Shown: piece by piece, positions 11,449 through 21,204 of the stretch
How positions within the stretch are numbered: the stretch's first letter is position 1
Layout: the number at the start of each line of letters is the position of its first letter
Origin: Clavibacter michiganensis
GTDB lineage: Bacteria > Actinomycetota > Actinomycetes > Actinomycetales > Microbacteriaceae
Reading direction: 5' to 3'
DNA: 64,000 nt
Assembly (NCBI RefSeq): GCF_021216655.1
Contig: NZ_CP080437.1
Location: 1,860,001-1,924,000 of the forward strand
Notes under the pieces: generated by a model
Databases searched by the model: none
Told to the model about the DNA's origin: nothing
Seen by the model: the letters and a program-made list of their open reading frames with translations, nothing else
Translations under genes and position numbers: made by a program

Positions 11449-13443
11449 ATGACTCGGAACCCCTCGGCAGCTCACCCCTCACCCTCCTCAGCCCGACCCA
11501 GGCAGGACCGCCCGCCCCTTCGTCCGCGCGCCGCGCGGCTCGTGTCGGCGATCGTCGGCGTCGGCCTCGCGCTCGGCCTCGCGGCGAGCGCCGTGCCGCC
11601 GGCGCAGGCGCTGAGCGCGGTCTCGCACGGAGTCGGCTACCCATCGGGGTCGGCTGGCCGCTGGCTGGGCTCGTACCGGATGGACGACGGGCGGCTCGGC
11701 TTCTGCATCGACGTCGGGCTCGCCGCGCCACCCGGCCACGCGTACTCCCCTGTCGAGGACGCGGGTGCATCGCCGGACGACCGGGCGCGGCTCGCCTACA
11801 TCTCGAGGCGCTGGGCCGGATCCGCGGATCCCGACACCGCCGCTGCAGGACAGCTCGCGACGTGGAGCATCACCGGCCTCGGCGCGCACGACCTCTCCTG
11901 GTACGCGGCTCGCGCCGGCGACCACGCGGGCACCGTCGAGGCCCGCGCGCGCGACATGCTGGCGGAGACGGCGGCTCGCGCGTCGCGCTCGGTGTCCGCG
12001 TCCGCGACGGTGACCCTCGGGGACGACGGGAACGGGTCCGTGCGCGTCGATCTGCGGGCCGACCTCGTGGCGGGCGGGCCTTCGGACGTGCCGACCGGAT
12101 CCGAGACCGGCGCCGTCACGCTCGACGGCGCCGTGTTCGACGACGGGAGCACGACCGCGCAGGTGGCGAACGGCACAGCGGTGCCGCTGCGGGCGACCGG
12201 ATCGTCGGCGACGCTGCACGTGACGGCGAGCGCCGTATTCTCGTCCCTCCCGTACGGAGACGCCCTCGACGCGGTGGGCGATGACGGAGCGTCGCAGCGG
12301 CTGATCCTGGCCCGGCCCACGGATGCCCGAGCAGAGGCGCGAGCGGACGCGCGGGCGCCGAGCCCGCTCCCCTTCGCACCGCGCGTCGTCACGCGCACCT
12401 CGCGCGCCGTGGCGGCCGTCGGCGACCAGCTGACGGACTCGCTCCAGGTGTCCGCGGATCCCGCGGCGCCCGCCGACCACGGGAGACCGGCGACATCGGG
12501 TGGCTGGGGGCTCACCCGCGGAGGCGACGGGACCCTGGTGCCCGTGCCGGTCACCGTCCGCAGCAGGCTCCTCGGTCCCTTCGCGGAGCAGGTCGGACCC
12601 GAGCGCGAGGACATGCCCGCCGGCGCACCGCAGGTCTGCGAGGTCGCGACCCGCATCGACCGCGGCCCCGGCGACTACACGTCGCCCGCCTGCCGGCTCC
12701 CGGCCGGCGGCTTCTACACCTGGGTGGAGTCCATCTCACCCGACGACACGGCCGTGCCAGCCGGGCGGGCACGGGTGCTGCCCTGGCAGTCGACCTTCGG
12801 CGCCGCCACCGAGACGACGCAGGTCCCCCGGCCTCCGCGGATCACGACGACCGTCGGGGCGTCGGAGATCACGACGGGCAGCTGCCAGACCGACACGCTG
12901 CACGCGACGTCGTTCGTGGGGGTCGGTCCCGTGCCCGTGCGCATCCGCCTCGCGGGTCCGTTCGCGACCGCGCCCGCCGAGGGCGAGGAGGTGGCCGTCC
13001 CCGAGGGCGGCACCTCAGGCGGGCTGGAGTCCGACGTCGCCGTATCGGGTGACGGGGACGCGACCACGCCCTGCATGCGCGTCCTCACGCCCGGGTGGTA
13101 CGTCGCCGTCCTCGACAGTCCGGGGCGTCCCGCCGGAGACGCGGATGGGGCAGCCATCGCGCCGTTCGCCGATCACACGGCGCACGCGAGCGAGACCTTC
13201 CACGCGGGACCGCCGCCCGCCGTCGACGTCCCCGCATCGCACGGGCACGCCCAGCTGGCCATGACGGGCGGAGCGCCGGGCATCGACGTGCCGGGATCCG
13301 GGGCGACGCAGCGGATCGGTGCGCCACCGCTGGCGTGCGCCGCCATCGCCATCGGCGCGCTGGGGGCCGCCGGCATCGGCGTTCGTCACGTCGGCCGCCG
13401 TCGCAGGGTCCCGGCTAGAGCTTCTCGATGGGCGCGATCTTGA
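11449..13443 (+). CDS. Secreted LAxTG-anchored surface protein, thioester-domain-like
   Basis: A 664-residue predicted cell-wall protein. Residues 30-54 are a signal peptide after a basic, Pro-rich N-terminus, ending PPAQA. Residues 60-145 resemble thioester (TQXA) adhesin domains: GRLGFCID (Cys86) and AAGQLATWSI (Gln135, with Gly instead of the usual Thr). Two similar C-terminal modules follow at about 365-440 and 460-560, each with a V-P-V-x-I/V-R...GPFA core and a Cys pair. Near the end LAMTGG matches LAXTG, the motif of class E sortases, followed after about 30 residues by a hydrophobic segment and RRRR. No sortase gene is in the window. The stop lies 29 bp inside the 3' end of pcrA on the other strand. 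Confidence 0.75.
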   Translation: MTRNPSAAHPSPSSARPRQDRPPLRPRAARLVSAIVGVGLALGLAASAVPPAQALSAVSHGVGYPSGSAGRWLGSYRMDDGRLGFCIDVGLAAPPGHAYSPVEDAGASPDDRARLAYISRRWAGSADPDTAAAGQLATWSITGLGAHDLSWYAARAGDHAGTVEARARDMLAETAARASRSVSASATVTLGDDGNGSVRVDLRADLVAGGPSDVPTGSETGAVTLDGAVFDDGSTTAQVANGTAVPLRATGSSATLHVTASAVFSSLPYGDALDAVGDDGASQRLILARPTDARAEARADARAPSPLPFAPRVVTRTSRAVAAVGDQLTDSLQVSADPAAPADHGRPATSGGWGLTRGGDGTLVPVPVTVRSRLLGPFAEQVGPEREDMPAGAPQVCEVATRIDRGPGDYTSPACRLPAGGFYTWVESISPDDTAVPAGRARVLPWQSTFGAATETTQVPRPPRITTTVGASEITTGSCQTDTLHATSFVGVGPVPVRIRLAGPFATAPAEGEEVAVPEGGTSGGLESDVAVSGDGDATTPCMRVLTPGWYVAVLDSPGRPAGDADGAAIAPFADHTAHASETFHAGPPPAVDVPASHGHAQLAMTGGAPGIDVPGSGATQRIGAPPLACAAIAIGALGAAGIGVRHVGRRRRVPARASRWARS

Positions 13444-15865
13444 TGAGAAGCCGCTTGCGACCGGCCGGTCCGTCGAACTGCACCTCGGCGATGCGCTTGC
13501 GTCCCTCACCGGTGACGCCCGTCACACGCCCGTCGCCGAAGTCGGTGTGGCGGATGCGGTCGCCGAACGCGAGCTCGAGGTCGCCGTTGTCGCGCACCTG
13601 GCCGGTGACCGTGTTGGCCCACTGGGTCTTGGGGCGGGGTGGCGGCGGCAGGGCCGGATCCTCGAAGCCGCTCGAGGACCGGGAGCGGCCGCCGTACCCG
13701 CCTCCCTCGCGCCGGGCGTTGAGGGCGCGCGGTTGGGTGCCACCGCGCGACGTGGCCATGCCGGGCGACTGCTTCCAGTCGATGAGCTCGGCCGGGATCT
13801 CCTGCAGGTACCGGCTGGGCATGGCGACGTTGACCTCGCCGAACTGGGCCCGTGTCATCGCCAGTGATATGAAGAGGCGCCGACGGGCGCGCGTGATGCC
13901 GACGTAGAACAGGCGCCGCTCCTCCGCCGGGCCGCCGGGCTCGTTGGCCGACATCCGATGCGGCAGCAGGTCCTCCTCCACGCCGGTGAGGAAGACCGAG
14001 TCGTACTCCAGGCCCTTCGCGGTGTGGAGGGTCATGAGGGACACGGTGCCGCTCGAGTCGTCGAGCTCATCCGCCGCGGCGACGAGCGAGACCTCCGTGA
14101 GGAAGTCCACCAGCTGGCCCTCGGGGTTGTTGCGCGAGAACTCCTTCGTGACGGCGACGAGCTCCTCGACGTTCTCCGCGCGCGCCTCGTCCTGCGCGTC
14201 CTTGCTGGCCCGGAGCGCCTGCACCAGGCCGCTCTTCTCCAGGAGGGTGGTCACCAGGTCGCCCACGGAGGTGCGCCCCTCCGGCCGATCGGGGTCCAGC
14301 AGCAGCGCCACCTCGTCGAGCATGCGCGAGAGCGCGAGGATCGCCTGCGTCACCTTGGGCCCGAGCCCCAGTTCGGACGCGCGGCGCATGGCCTCACGGA
14401 AGGTCACGCCGTGCGACTCGGCGAAGTTCGCGAGGGCGGTCTCGGTCGCCGGGCCGATGCCGCGCTTCGGGGTGTTCAGGATGCGGCGCAGCGCCAGCAC
14501 GTCCGCGGGGTTGGCGACGGCGACGAGGTACGCCATCGCGTCCTTGATCTCCGCCCGCTCGTAGAACTTCGTGCCGCCCATGATCCGGTAGGGCACGGCC
14601 GAGCGGATGAGGATCTCCTCGAGCGCGCGCGTCTGCGCGTTGGTGCGGTAGAAGACGGCGATCTCCGAGTAGGCGGTGCCCTCCTCGTGCAGCTTCTGGA
14701 TCTCGTCGGCGACGAACTGCGCCTCGTCGTGCCCCGAGTACCCCGTGAATCCGACGATCTTGTCGCCGTCGCCGATGGACGTCCACAGCTTCTTGTCCTT
14801 GCGGTCGAAGTTGTTCGAGATGACGGCGTTGGCGGCGGTGAGGATGTTCTGGGTCGACCGGTAGTTCTGCTCGAGGAGCACGACCTTCGACTGCGGGAAG
14901 TCGCGCTCGAACTCGGTGATGTTGCGGATGTCGGCTCCGCGGAAGGCGTAGATGGACTGGTCGCTGTCGCCCACCACGGTGAGCGAGGCCCCGTCGATCC
15001 CACCCATGCCGTTCGTGGACATGCGGGTGTCGACGGGCACGTCCTCGGGGGCCACGGCGCGCGTCAGCTCGCGGATGAGGGAGTACTGCGCGTGGTTCGT
15101 GTCCTGGTACTCGTCCACGAGCACGTGCCGGAAGCGCCGCTGGTAGAGCGCCGCCACCTTGGGGAAGGCGCGGAAGAGGTAGACGGTCTGCCCGATGAGG
15201 TCGTCGAAGTCGAACGCGTTGGCGGAGGCGAGCGAGCGCGTGTACTGCCGGAAGATCTCCACGAACATGGCCTCGGCCGGATCGTTGAAGTTCGCCGTGC
15301 GTGCGAACGTGTCCGCGTCCGACAGCTCGTTCTTGAGCTTCGAGATTCGGCCCGACACCGACGAGACGGTGAAGCCGAGCGTGTCCGCGTCCAGCTGCTT
15401 GATGATCCGCTTGATGAGCACGCGGCTGTCGGCGGAGTCGTAGATGGTGAAGTTCTGCGTGAAGCCGAACGCCTCCGCCTCGCGTCGGAGGATGCGCACG
15501 CATGCGGAGTGGAAGGTCGAGATCCACATGCCCTCAGACGCCTGCCCGAGCAGCGACTCCACGCGCTCGCGCATCTCGGCGGCGGCCTTGTTCGTGAAGG
15601 TGATGGCGAGGATCTGGCTCGGCCACGCCTCGCGGGACTCGATGAGGCTCGCGATGCGGTGGGTGAGCACGCGCGTCTTGCCGGATCCGGCGCCGGCGAC
15701 GATGAGCAGAGCCGGACCCCGGTAGACGACGGCCTCGCGCTGCTCCGGGTTGAGGCCCTCCAGCAGCGGATCCTGCGAGGACCCCGGCCCTCCGTCTGCA
15801 CCCGACCGGCCGTCGAGGATGATCGGCGTGCGGGAGGGGGAGATGGCGGCGGGGTCGGAACTCAT
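13415..15865 (-). CDS. pcrA: ATP-dependent DNA helicase PcrA/UvrD (SF1A)
   Basis: This is a 3'-5' superfamily 1 helicase acting in nucleotide excision repair, replication restart and removal of RecA or RNA polymerase. Helicase motifs are in order: Q motif LNPEQREAV, Walker A AGAGSGKT, motif Ia TFTNKAAAEMRER, Walker B DEYQDTN, motif III VVGDSDQSIYAFRGAD, motif IV VLLEQNYRST, motif V LMTLHTAKGLEYDSVFL and motif VI YVGITRARRRL. The C-terminal region, after a Ser/Gly/Pro-rich linker, holds the PcrA-type Tudor-like domain (FGDRIRHTDFGDGRVTGV). The 816 residues are normal. ATG at 15865; the gene is tail to tail with the surface protein. Confidence 0.97.
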   Translation of the reverse strand: MSSDPAAISPSRTPIILDGRSGADGGPGSSQDPLLEGLNPEQREAVVYRGPALLIVAGAGSGKTRVLTHRIASLIESREAWPSQILAITFTNKAAAEMRERVESLLGQASEGMWISTFHSACVRILRREAEAFGFTQNFTIYDSADSRVLIKRIIKQLDADTLGFTVSSVSGRISKLKNELSDADTFARTANFNDPAEAMFVEIFRQYTRSLASANAFDFDDLIGQTVYLFRAFPKVAALYQRRFRHVLVDEYQDTNHAQYSLIRELTRAVAPEDVPVDTRMSTNGMGGIDGASLTVVGDSDQSIYAFRGADIRNITEFERDFPQSKVVLLEQNYRSTQNILTAANAVISNNFDRKDKKLWTSIGDGDKIVGFTGYSGHDEAQFVADEIQKLHEEGTAYSEIAVFYRTNAQTRALEEILIRSAVPYRIMGGTKFYERAEIKDAMAYLVAVANPADVLALRRILNTPKRGIGPATETALANFAESHGVTFREAMRRASELGLGPKVTQAILALSRMLDEVALLLDPDRPEGRTSVGDLVTTLLEKSGLVQALRASKDAQDEARAENVEELVAVTKEFSRNNPEGQLVDFLTEVSLVAAADELDDSSGTVSLMTLHTAKGLEYDSVFLTGVEEDLLPHRMSANEPGGPAEERRLFYVGITRARRRLFISLAMTRAQFGEVNVAMPSRYLQEIPAELIDWKQSPGMATSRGGTQPRALNARREGGGYGGRSRSSSGFEDPALPPPPRPKTQWANTVTGQVRDNGDLELAFGDRIRHTDFGDGRVTGVTGEGRKRIAEVQFDGPAGRKRLLIKIAPIEKL

Positions 15866-15892
15866 GTCGGCTTCGATCCTAGGCGCTGCCCC

Positions 15893-15937
15893 CGACGCGG
15901 AGACGGGCGCCGACGCGGAGACGAGCGCCGATGCGGA
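15893..15937. repeat. Short 18-bp tandem repeat upstream of pcrA
   Basis: Units at 15893-15910 and 15911-15928 (CGACGCGGAGACGGGCGC and CGACGCGGAGACGAGCGC) differ at one base, and a degenerate third unit follows. It lies in the gap between pcrA and the glycerophosphodiesterase gene. No function is evident. Confidence 0.6.
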
Positions 15938-15964
15938 CGCGGGGCCGTCGCGGCGAGGAGAGCC

Positions 15965-17023
15965 CTAGCTCCCCGCGGCCGCCGCCCTCTCCCCCACGAG
16001 CCGGACCGCGAGATCCGGGTGGTCGACGAAGACGCCGTCGACGCCCGCGTCGAGGAGCCGGCCCCAGTGCGTGCCGTAGTCGCCGTGCGCGGACTTCGCA
16101 CCGGGCCCGCGGAGGGGTCGCGGCAGGAACGCGTTCTCGGGGCGGAGCGTCCAGGTGAAGACCGACAGGCCGACCCGGTGGGCGCGCTCGACCAGGTCGG
16201 ACACGGGAGCGGCCTCGTCGGCGGAGCCGAAGCCGTCGGCCGGGCAGATGCGCTCGACGCCCACGCTGATCCCGTCCACCTCCGCGGCGAGCGACGCCAG
16301 ACCGGCGTCGGTCAGCTGCTCCTCGAACGTGACGGCCGAGTCGCCGTTACGCGCGACCTCGTCGATCGCCGCGCCGCGCCCCTCGAGGAGGTACACCAGC
16401 CGCGCCGCGATGCCGTGCGCCCGGACGCCGAGGAGCGCGGTCCGCTCGAAGGACTCGATCGTGAGGCGCGACGCGTCGTCCGCCCACCCGTGCTCGCGGA
16501 GGTCGCGGGCGAGCAGCTCGTCGAGCGGCATGCCGAGCGCGGCGAAGTGCGTGGCGTGCTTGATCTCCGCGACCATGCCGAGCGGGCGTCCGTGGCGCGT
16601 CGACTCCTGGTCGATGATCCGCAGCAGGTCGGGCAGCGAGAGCACGGTCTCCTGGTCGTCGTGGGCAGCGCTGCCCGGCCGGGCCGCGGGGACCCGCTCC
16701 CGGCAGCGCAGAGTGCGGATCTCGGCCCACGTCATGTCCTCGGTGAACCAGCCCGTGCGCTCGACGCCGTCGACGACGCGCGTGGTGCGGCGGTCGGCGA
16801 ACTCCGGGCGGTCGGCGACGTCGGTCGTGCCCGACAGCTCGTTCTCGTGCCGGATGACGAGCACGCCATCGGAGGACGCGACGAGGTCGGGTTCGACGGC
16901 GTCCGCGCCCTGCGCGAAGCCGAGCCGCACGGCGGCGGCGGAGTGCTCGGGGCGGTAGCCGCTGGCTCCGCGATGGGCGATGACGAGGGGGCGAGGGCGA
17001 GGGGCGTGATCCACGCCGGGCAC
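15965..17023 (-). CDS. Glycerophosphodiester phosphodiesterase family protein
   Basis: A 352-residue GDPD-domain protein that should hydrolyse glycerophosphodiesters to glycerol-3-phosphate and an alcohol. Motifs include IAHRGASGYRPEHS (catalytic His; PEHS in place of the common PENT), VEPDLVASSDG (metal-binding Glu and Asp), IRHE, MVAEIKH, and the C-terminal VDGVFVDHPDLA. No signal peptide is visible, so it is probably cytoplasmic. The GTG at 17023 is used; a second in-frame GTG lies three codons downstream. It stands alone on the minus strand, divergent from the Bax-inhibitor gene. Confidence 0.88.
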   Translation of the reverse strand: MPGVDHAPRPRPLVIAHRGASGYRPEHSAAAVRLGFAQGADAVEPDLVASSDGVLVIRHENELSGTTDVADRPEFADRRTTRVVDGVERTGWFTEDMTWAEIRTLRCRERVPAARPGSAAHDDQETVLSLPDLLRIIDQESTRHGRPLGMVAEIKHATHFAALGMPLDELLARDLREHGWADDASRLTIESFERTALLGVRAHGIAARLVYLLEGRGAAIDEVARNGDSAVTFEEQLTDAGLASLAAEVDGISVGVERICPADGFGSADEAAPVSDLVERAHRVGLSVFTWTLRPENAFLPRPLRGPGAKSAHGDYGTHWGRLLDAGVDGVFVDHPDLAVRLVGERAAAAGS

Positions 17024-17155
17024 GCTACATGCGCCAGGTGGACGGCGAGCGCGTACTCATCTGAGGAAATACACGGCCCACGCGAGTGGTCTCCCAGCCT
17101 GGCCAGCTAAATTGGTCGTCAATCACGTTCAACCACCATTGAGAGTAGAAGGACC

Positions 17156-17959
17156 ATGGCCAACCCCACGTTCTCCAACAACCCGGTCTTCAACGGCCGG
17201 GGTGCGACGCCCACGAGGGATGTGACCCCGGAGAGCCTCGACGAGCTGTACGCCCGCCCGTCCGCGACGGCCTCCGAGACCGACCGCATGACCTTCGAGG
17301 ACACGACCGTCAAGACGGTCAGCCTGCTCGCGATCGTCGTCGTGCTCGGCGCGGTCGCCTGGTTCTCGGGCCCGCTCGCCCTCCCCCTCGCCATGCTCGG
17401 CGCCATCGGCGGCCTCGTGCTCGGCCTCGTCAACTCCTTCAAGAAGGAGCCGTCGGTCCCGCTCATCGTCGCCTACGCGGCGTTCGAGGGGCTGCTCGTC
17501 GGCGGCATCTCCCGCGTCTTCGAGGGCATCGCGCCCGGAGTCGCCACGCAGGCCCTGCTCGGCACCGCCGCGGTCTTCGCGACCGTGCTCATCCTGTTCC
17601 GGAGCGGCAAGATCCGGGCGTCCGCGAAGGCGACCAAGATCTTCATGATCGCGATGATCGGCTACGCGCTGTTCTCGCTGGTGAACTTCGCCCTCATCGC
17701 GTTCGGCGCCATCCAGAGCCCGTATGGCATGCGCGACGTCGTCATCTTCGGCATCCCGCTCGGCGTCGTCTTGGGCCTGCTCGCGGTCGTGCTGGCCTCG
17801 TACTCCCTCGTCCTCGACTTCGACTTCATCCAGCGCGGCGTCCGCTCGGGTGCCCCGCGCCGCTACGGCTGGACCGCGGCGTTCGGCCTCGTCGTCACCA
17901 TCGTGTGGCTGTACGTCGAGCTGCTGCGCCTGTTCGCGATCCTGCGGGGCAACAACTAG
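17156..17959 (+). CDS. Bax inhibitor-1/YccA family membrane protein
   Basis: A 267-residue polytopic membrane protein. A cytoplasmic N-terminal 50 residues are followed by seven hydrophobic segments (from about 54), with the conserved stretch SYSLVLDFDFIQRGVRSGAP near the last segments; the two Asp residues there are the pH-sensing pair in BsYetJ-type proteins. The family mediates calcium leak in characterised members. ATG at 17156 is preceded by AGAAGGA. It is followed by two hairpins and then the convergent guaA. The physiological role here is unknown. Confidence 0.9.
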   Translation: MANPTFSNNPVFNGRGATPTRDVTPESLDELYARPSATASETDRMTFEDTTVKTVSLLAIVVVLGAVAWFSGPLALPLAMLGAIGGLVLGLVNSFKKEPSVPLIVAYAAFEGLLVGGISRVFEGIAPGVATQALLGTAAVFATVLILFRSGKIRASAKATKIFMIAMIGYALFSLVNFALIAFGAIQSPYGMRDVVIFGIPLGVVLGLLAVVLASYSLVLDFDFIQRGVRSGAPRRYGWTAAFGLVVTIVWLYVELLRLFAILRGNN

Positions 17960-17966
17960 CACCACC

Positions 17967-17997
17967 GCCGGTCCGCGGCACAGCACCGCGGACCGGC
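17967..17997 (+). terminator. Hairpin after Bax-inhibitor gene
   Basis: Arms 17967-17978 and 17986-17997 give a perfect 12-bp stem (GCCGGTCCGCGG and its complement) with a 7-nt loop, starting 8 bp after the stop codon. Confidence 0.6.
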
Positions 17998-18002
17998 AGC
18001 GT

Positions 18003-18038
18003 GACGAAGGCCGCTCCCCTCGGGGAGCGGCCTTCGTC
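18003..18038. terminator. Bidirectional terminator between Bax-inhibitor gene and guaA
   Basis: Arms 18003-18019 and 18022-18038 are perfectly complementary over 17 bp. It lies between two convergent genes and can serve both. AA and TT pairs in the stem's lower part give a short T-containing run on each strand. Confidence 0.75.
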
Positions 18039-18067
18039 ATGTCAGCGCCGGAGCGCGAGCGGGAGGA

Positions 18068-19644
<1,577 letters not shown>

Positions 19645-19648
<4 letters not shown>

Positions 19649-20187
19649 GTGGTGGCCTCCGTGGTGGTGGTCGGGTCGATGGGTCGGGGATCCGCGTCGT
19701 CGCGGTCGTCGGCGGCGTGAGCCTTCCGGCGGGGCGCCTCGAGCTCCGCGATGGTCTCCCGCACCCGACGGGCGATGCGCGCCTCGACGATGAAGGAGAG
19801 GAACGGCACGACGCCGCCCGCCGCGATGAGGATGAAGCGCGTGAACGACCAGCGCATCTTCTGCCAGAGCAGGAAGTCGCTGATGAGGTAGACCACGTAG
19901 ATGTTGCCGTGGACGATCTGGATCAGGAGGCTCAGGTTCGTGCCGGTGAGCGTGTCCGCGGGCGACAGCGCGAGGAAGCCGGACGGCCCGTTCAGCTCGA
20001 GCTCGTAGCCGGCGCCGGCCAGGTACTGCAGCGATCCGTCGACGAACTGGAAGCCGGGCAGGTACTTGATGCCCATCTCCACGACGAGGAGGAGGAGGAA
20101 CGCGCCGGTGATGAACGCCATGACGCGGTAGAAGCCGAGGACCCTCCGGATCTGCGGGACGTCGGAGCGCTTGAGTCCGTAGGCCAT
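19645..20187 (-). CDS. DUF3817 membrane protein
   Basis: A 180-residue protein with three to four membrane segments (about 24-42, 85-105 and 116-135) and a charged C-terminal tail rich in Asp and Thr. The sequence type matches the DUF3817 family of actinobacterial inner-membrane proteins, whose function is not known. ATG at 20187; the gene ends in a 4-bp overlap with guaA and starts 9 bp after the SURF1-like gene, so all three are probably co-transcribed. Confidence 0.8.
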
Positions 20188-20196
20188 GCGTGGATC

Positions 20197-21204
20197 CTAC
20201 CGGTCGGCGTCTGCGCGGCTCCCGCGCCCGGGAGCTCCGACGGGGTCGTCGCGGTCGCCCTCGGGAAGCGGATCCTCGTCGTCCTCGTCGTCCTCGTCGT
20301 CCTCGTCCTCGCGGTAGCCGGGCTGCTCGCGCGTCCAGGTGTCGCGGACGGTGCGGTACCAGATGACGATGGCGAAGATCGCGAACACCGCCCACTCCGC
20401 CGCGTAGAAGATGTTCAGCCAGTTGAGCTGCACGGCCTCGCTCGGGGGCGGCGAGTCGATCGTCGCGAGGCCGGCGGCCGGGGTCGACGCGACGATGAAG
20501 CCGTTGTAGACGTCGCCCACGTCGCCCGGCCAGAGGTTGACGAGCGCGGCCGTGCTCAGCCGCGTCATGCGCTGGGGGTCCTGGCCCTCGCCCGCGGGCT
20601 CGGGCTGCTCGCTCGGGAGGAAGCGGCCGACGACCTCCTGGACTCCCGTCGGGGATCCGTCGCCCGCGTTCAGCTGCGCCGCGACGGCCGCCGCCTCCGC
20701 GTCGGTGGCGGTCCATCCGAGCGCGACGGGGACGCTGGCGGGCAGCGCGTCGGGCGCCGGATCCGCGGAGCTGCCGTCGTCCGTGATGGAGAGGTGGCCG
20801 ACGACCCACGCGCCGGTGCGGCCGGAGTTGAGGCGGTCGGAGACGACGACGAAGTCGCCGGGGACGAGTGAGCCCTGGACGGTGACCATGTGCCCCGCGG
20901 ACCGGTCGGTGACGTAGCCCTGCGGTACGGCCAGCGTGCCGAGCGGCAGCGCCGTCTCGGTGTCGCGCTCGATGACGACGCCCGACTCGACCGCGCGCGC
21001 GAGCTGCCACTGCCCGAGCGCGGCGAAGCCCGCCGCGATGACCAGGGCAAGCGCCAGCAGCGCGAGGGAGCGGGGGCGGCGTGCGACCTGGCCGACGGTG
21101 GGACCCGGGGCGTCCGGCGCGCCGGATCCGCCGGGGCCGGATCCCGCGGGCTCGGCGTCGGGACGCGCAGGGGCGTCGGAGCGGGGGTCGGATGCGTGCG
21201 TCAT
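20197..21204 (-). CDS. SURF1-family cytochrome oxidase assembly protein
   Basis: A 335-residue protein with the SURF1 plan. A Pro/Gly-rich N-tail is followed by TM1 near 46-64 ([20 protein letters not shown], the conserved GxWQ-type end). An extracytoplasmic domain follows with [18 protein letters not shown], and then [24 protein letters not shown] as TM2. Family members help heme insertion into cytochrome c or quinol oxidases. The C-tail has the acidic run [13 protein letters not shown], encoded by a 9-bp tandem repeat. ATG at 21204 overlaps the antiporter stop by one base. Confidence 0.88.
   Translation of the reverse strand: MTHASDPRSDAPARPDAEPAGSGPGGSGAPDAPGPTVGQVARRPRSLALLALALVIAAGFAALGQWQLARAVESGVVIERDTETALPLGTLAVPQGYVTDRSAGHMVTVQGSLVPGDFVVVSDRLNSGRTGAWVVGHLSITDDGSSADPAPDALPASVPVALGWTATDAEAAAVAAQLNAGDGSPTGVQEVVGRFLPSEQPEPAGEGQDPQRMTRLSTAALVNLWPGDVGDVYNGFIVASTPAAGLATIDSPPPSEAVQLNWLNIFYAAEWAVFAIFAIVIWYRTVRDTWTREQPGYREDEDDEDDEDDEDPLPEGDRDDPVGAPGRGSRADADR
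20273..20310 (-). repeat. 9-bp in-frame tandem repeat in the SURF1 gene
   Basis: On the plus strand TCCTCGTCG-type units repeat about four times and encode the Glu-Asp-Asp repeats of the SURF1 C-tail. Copy-number change by slippage would stay in frame. Confidence 0.75.

Noticed and set aside
7317..12284. Very long plus-strand open frame (over 1,600 codons) across perM, sucD, sucC and beyond
   Set aside because: It is antisense to well-identified genes, has an Arg/Ala/Gly-dominated product with no family likeness, and is an effect of the high GC content that removes stop codons.
13958..17110. Plus-strand open frame of about 1,050 codons over pcrA and the phosphodiesterase gene
   Set aside because: Antisense shadow of two real genes; the product is low complexity (Arg, Val, Gly, Glu) and has no ribosome binding site.
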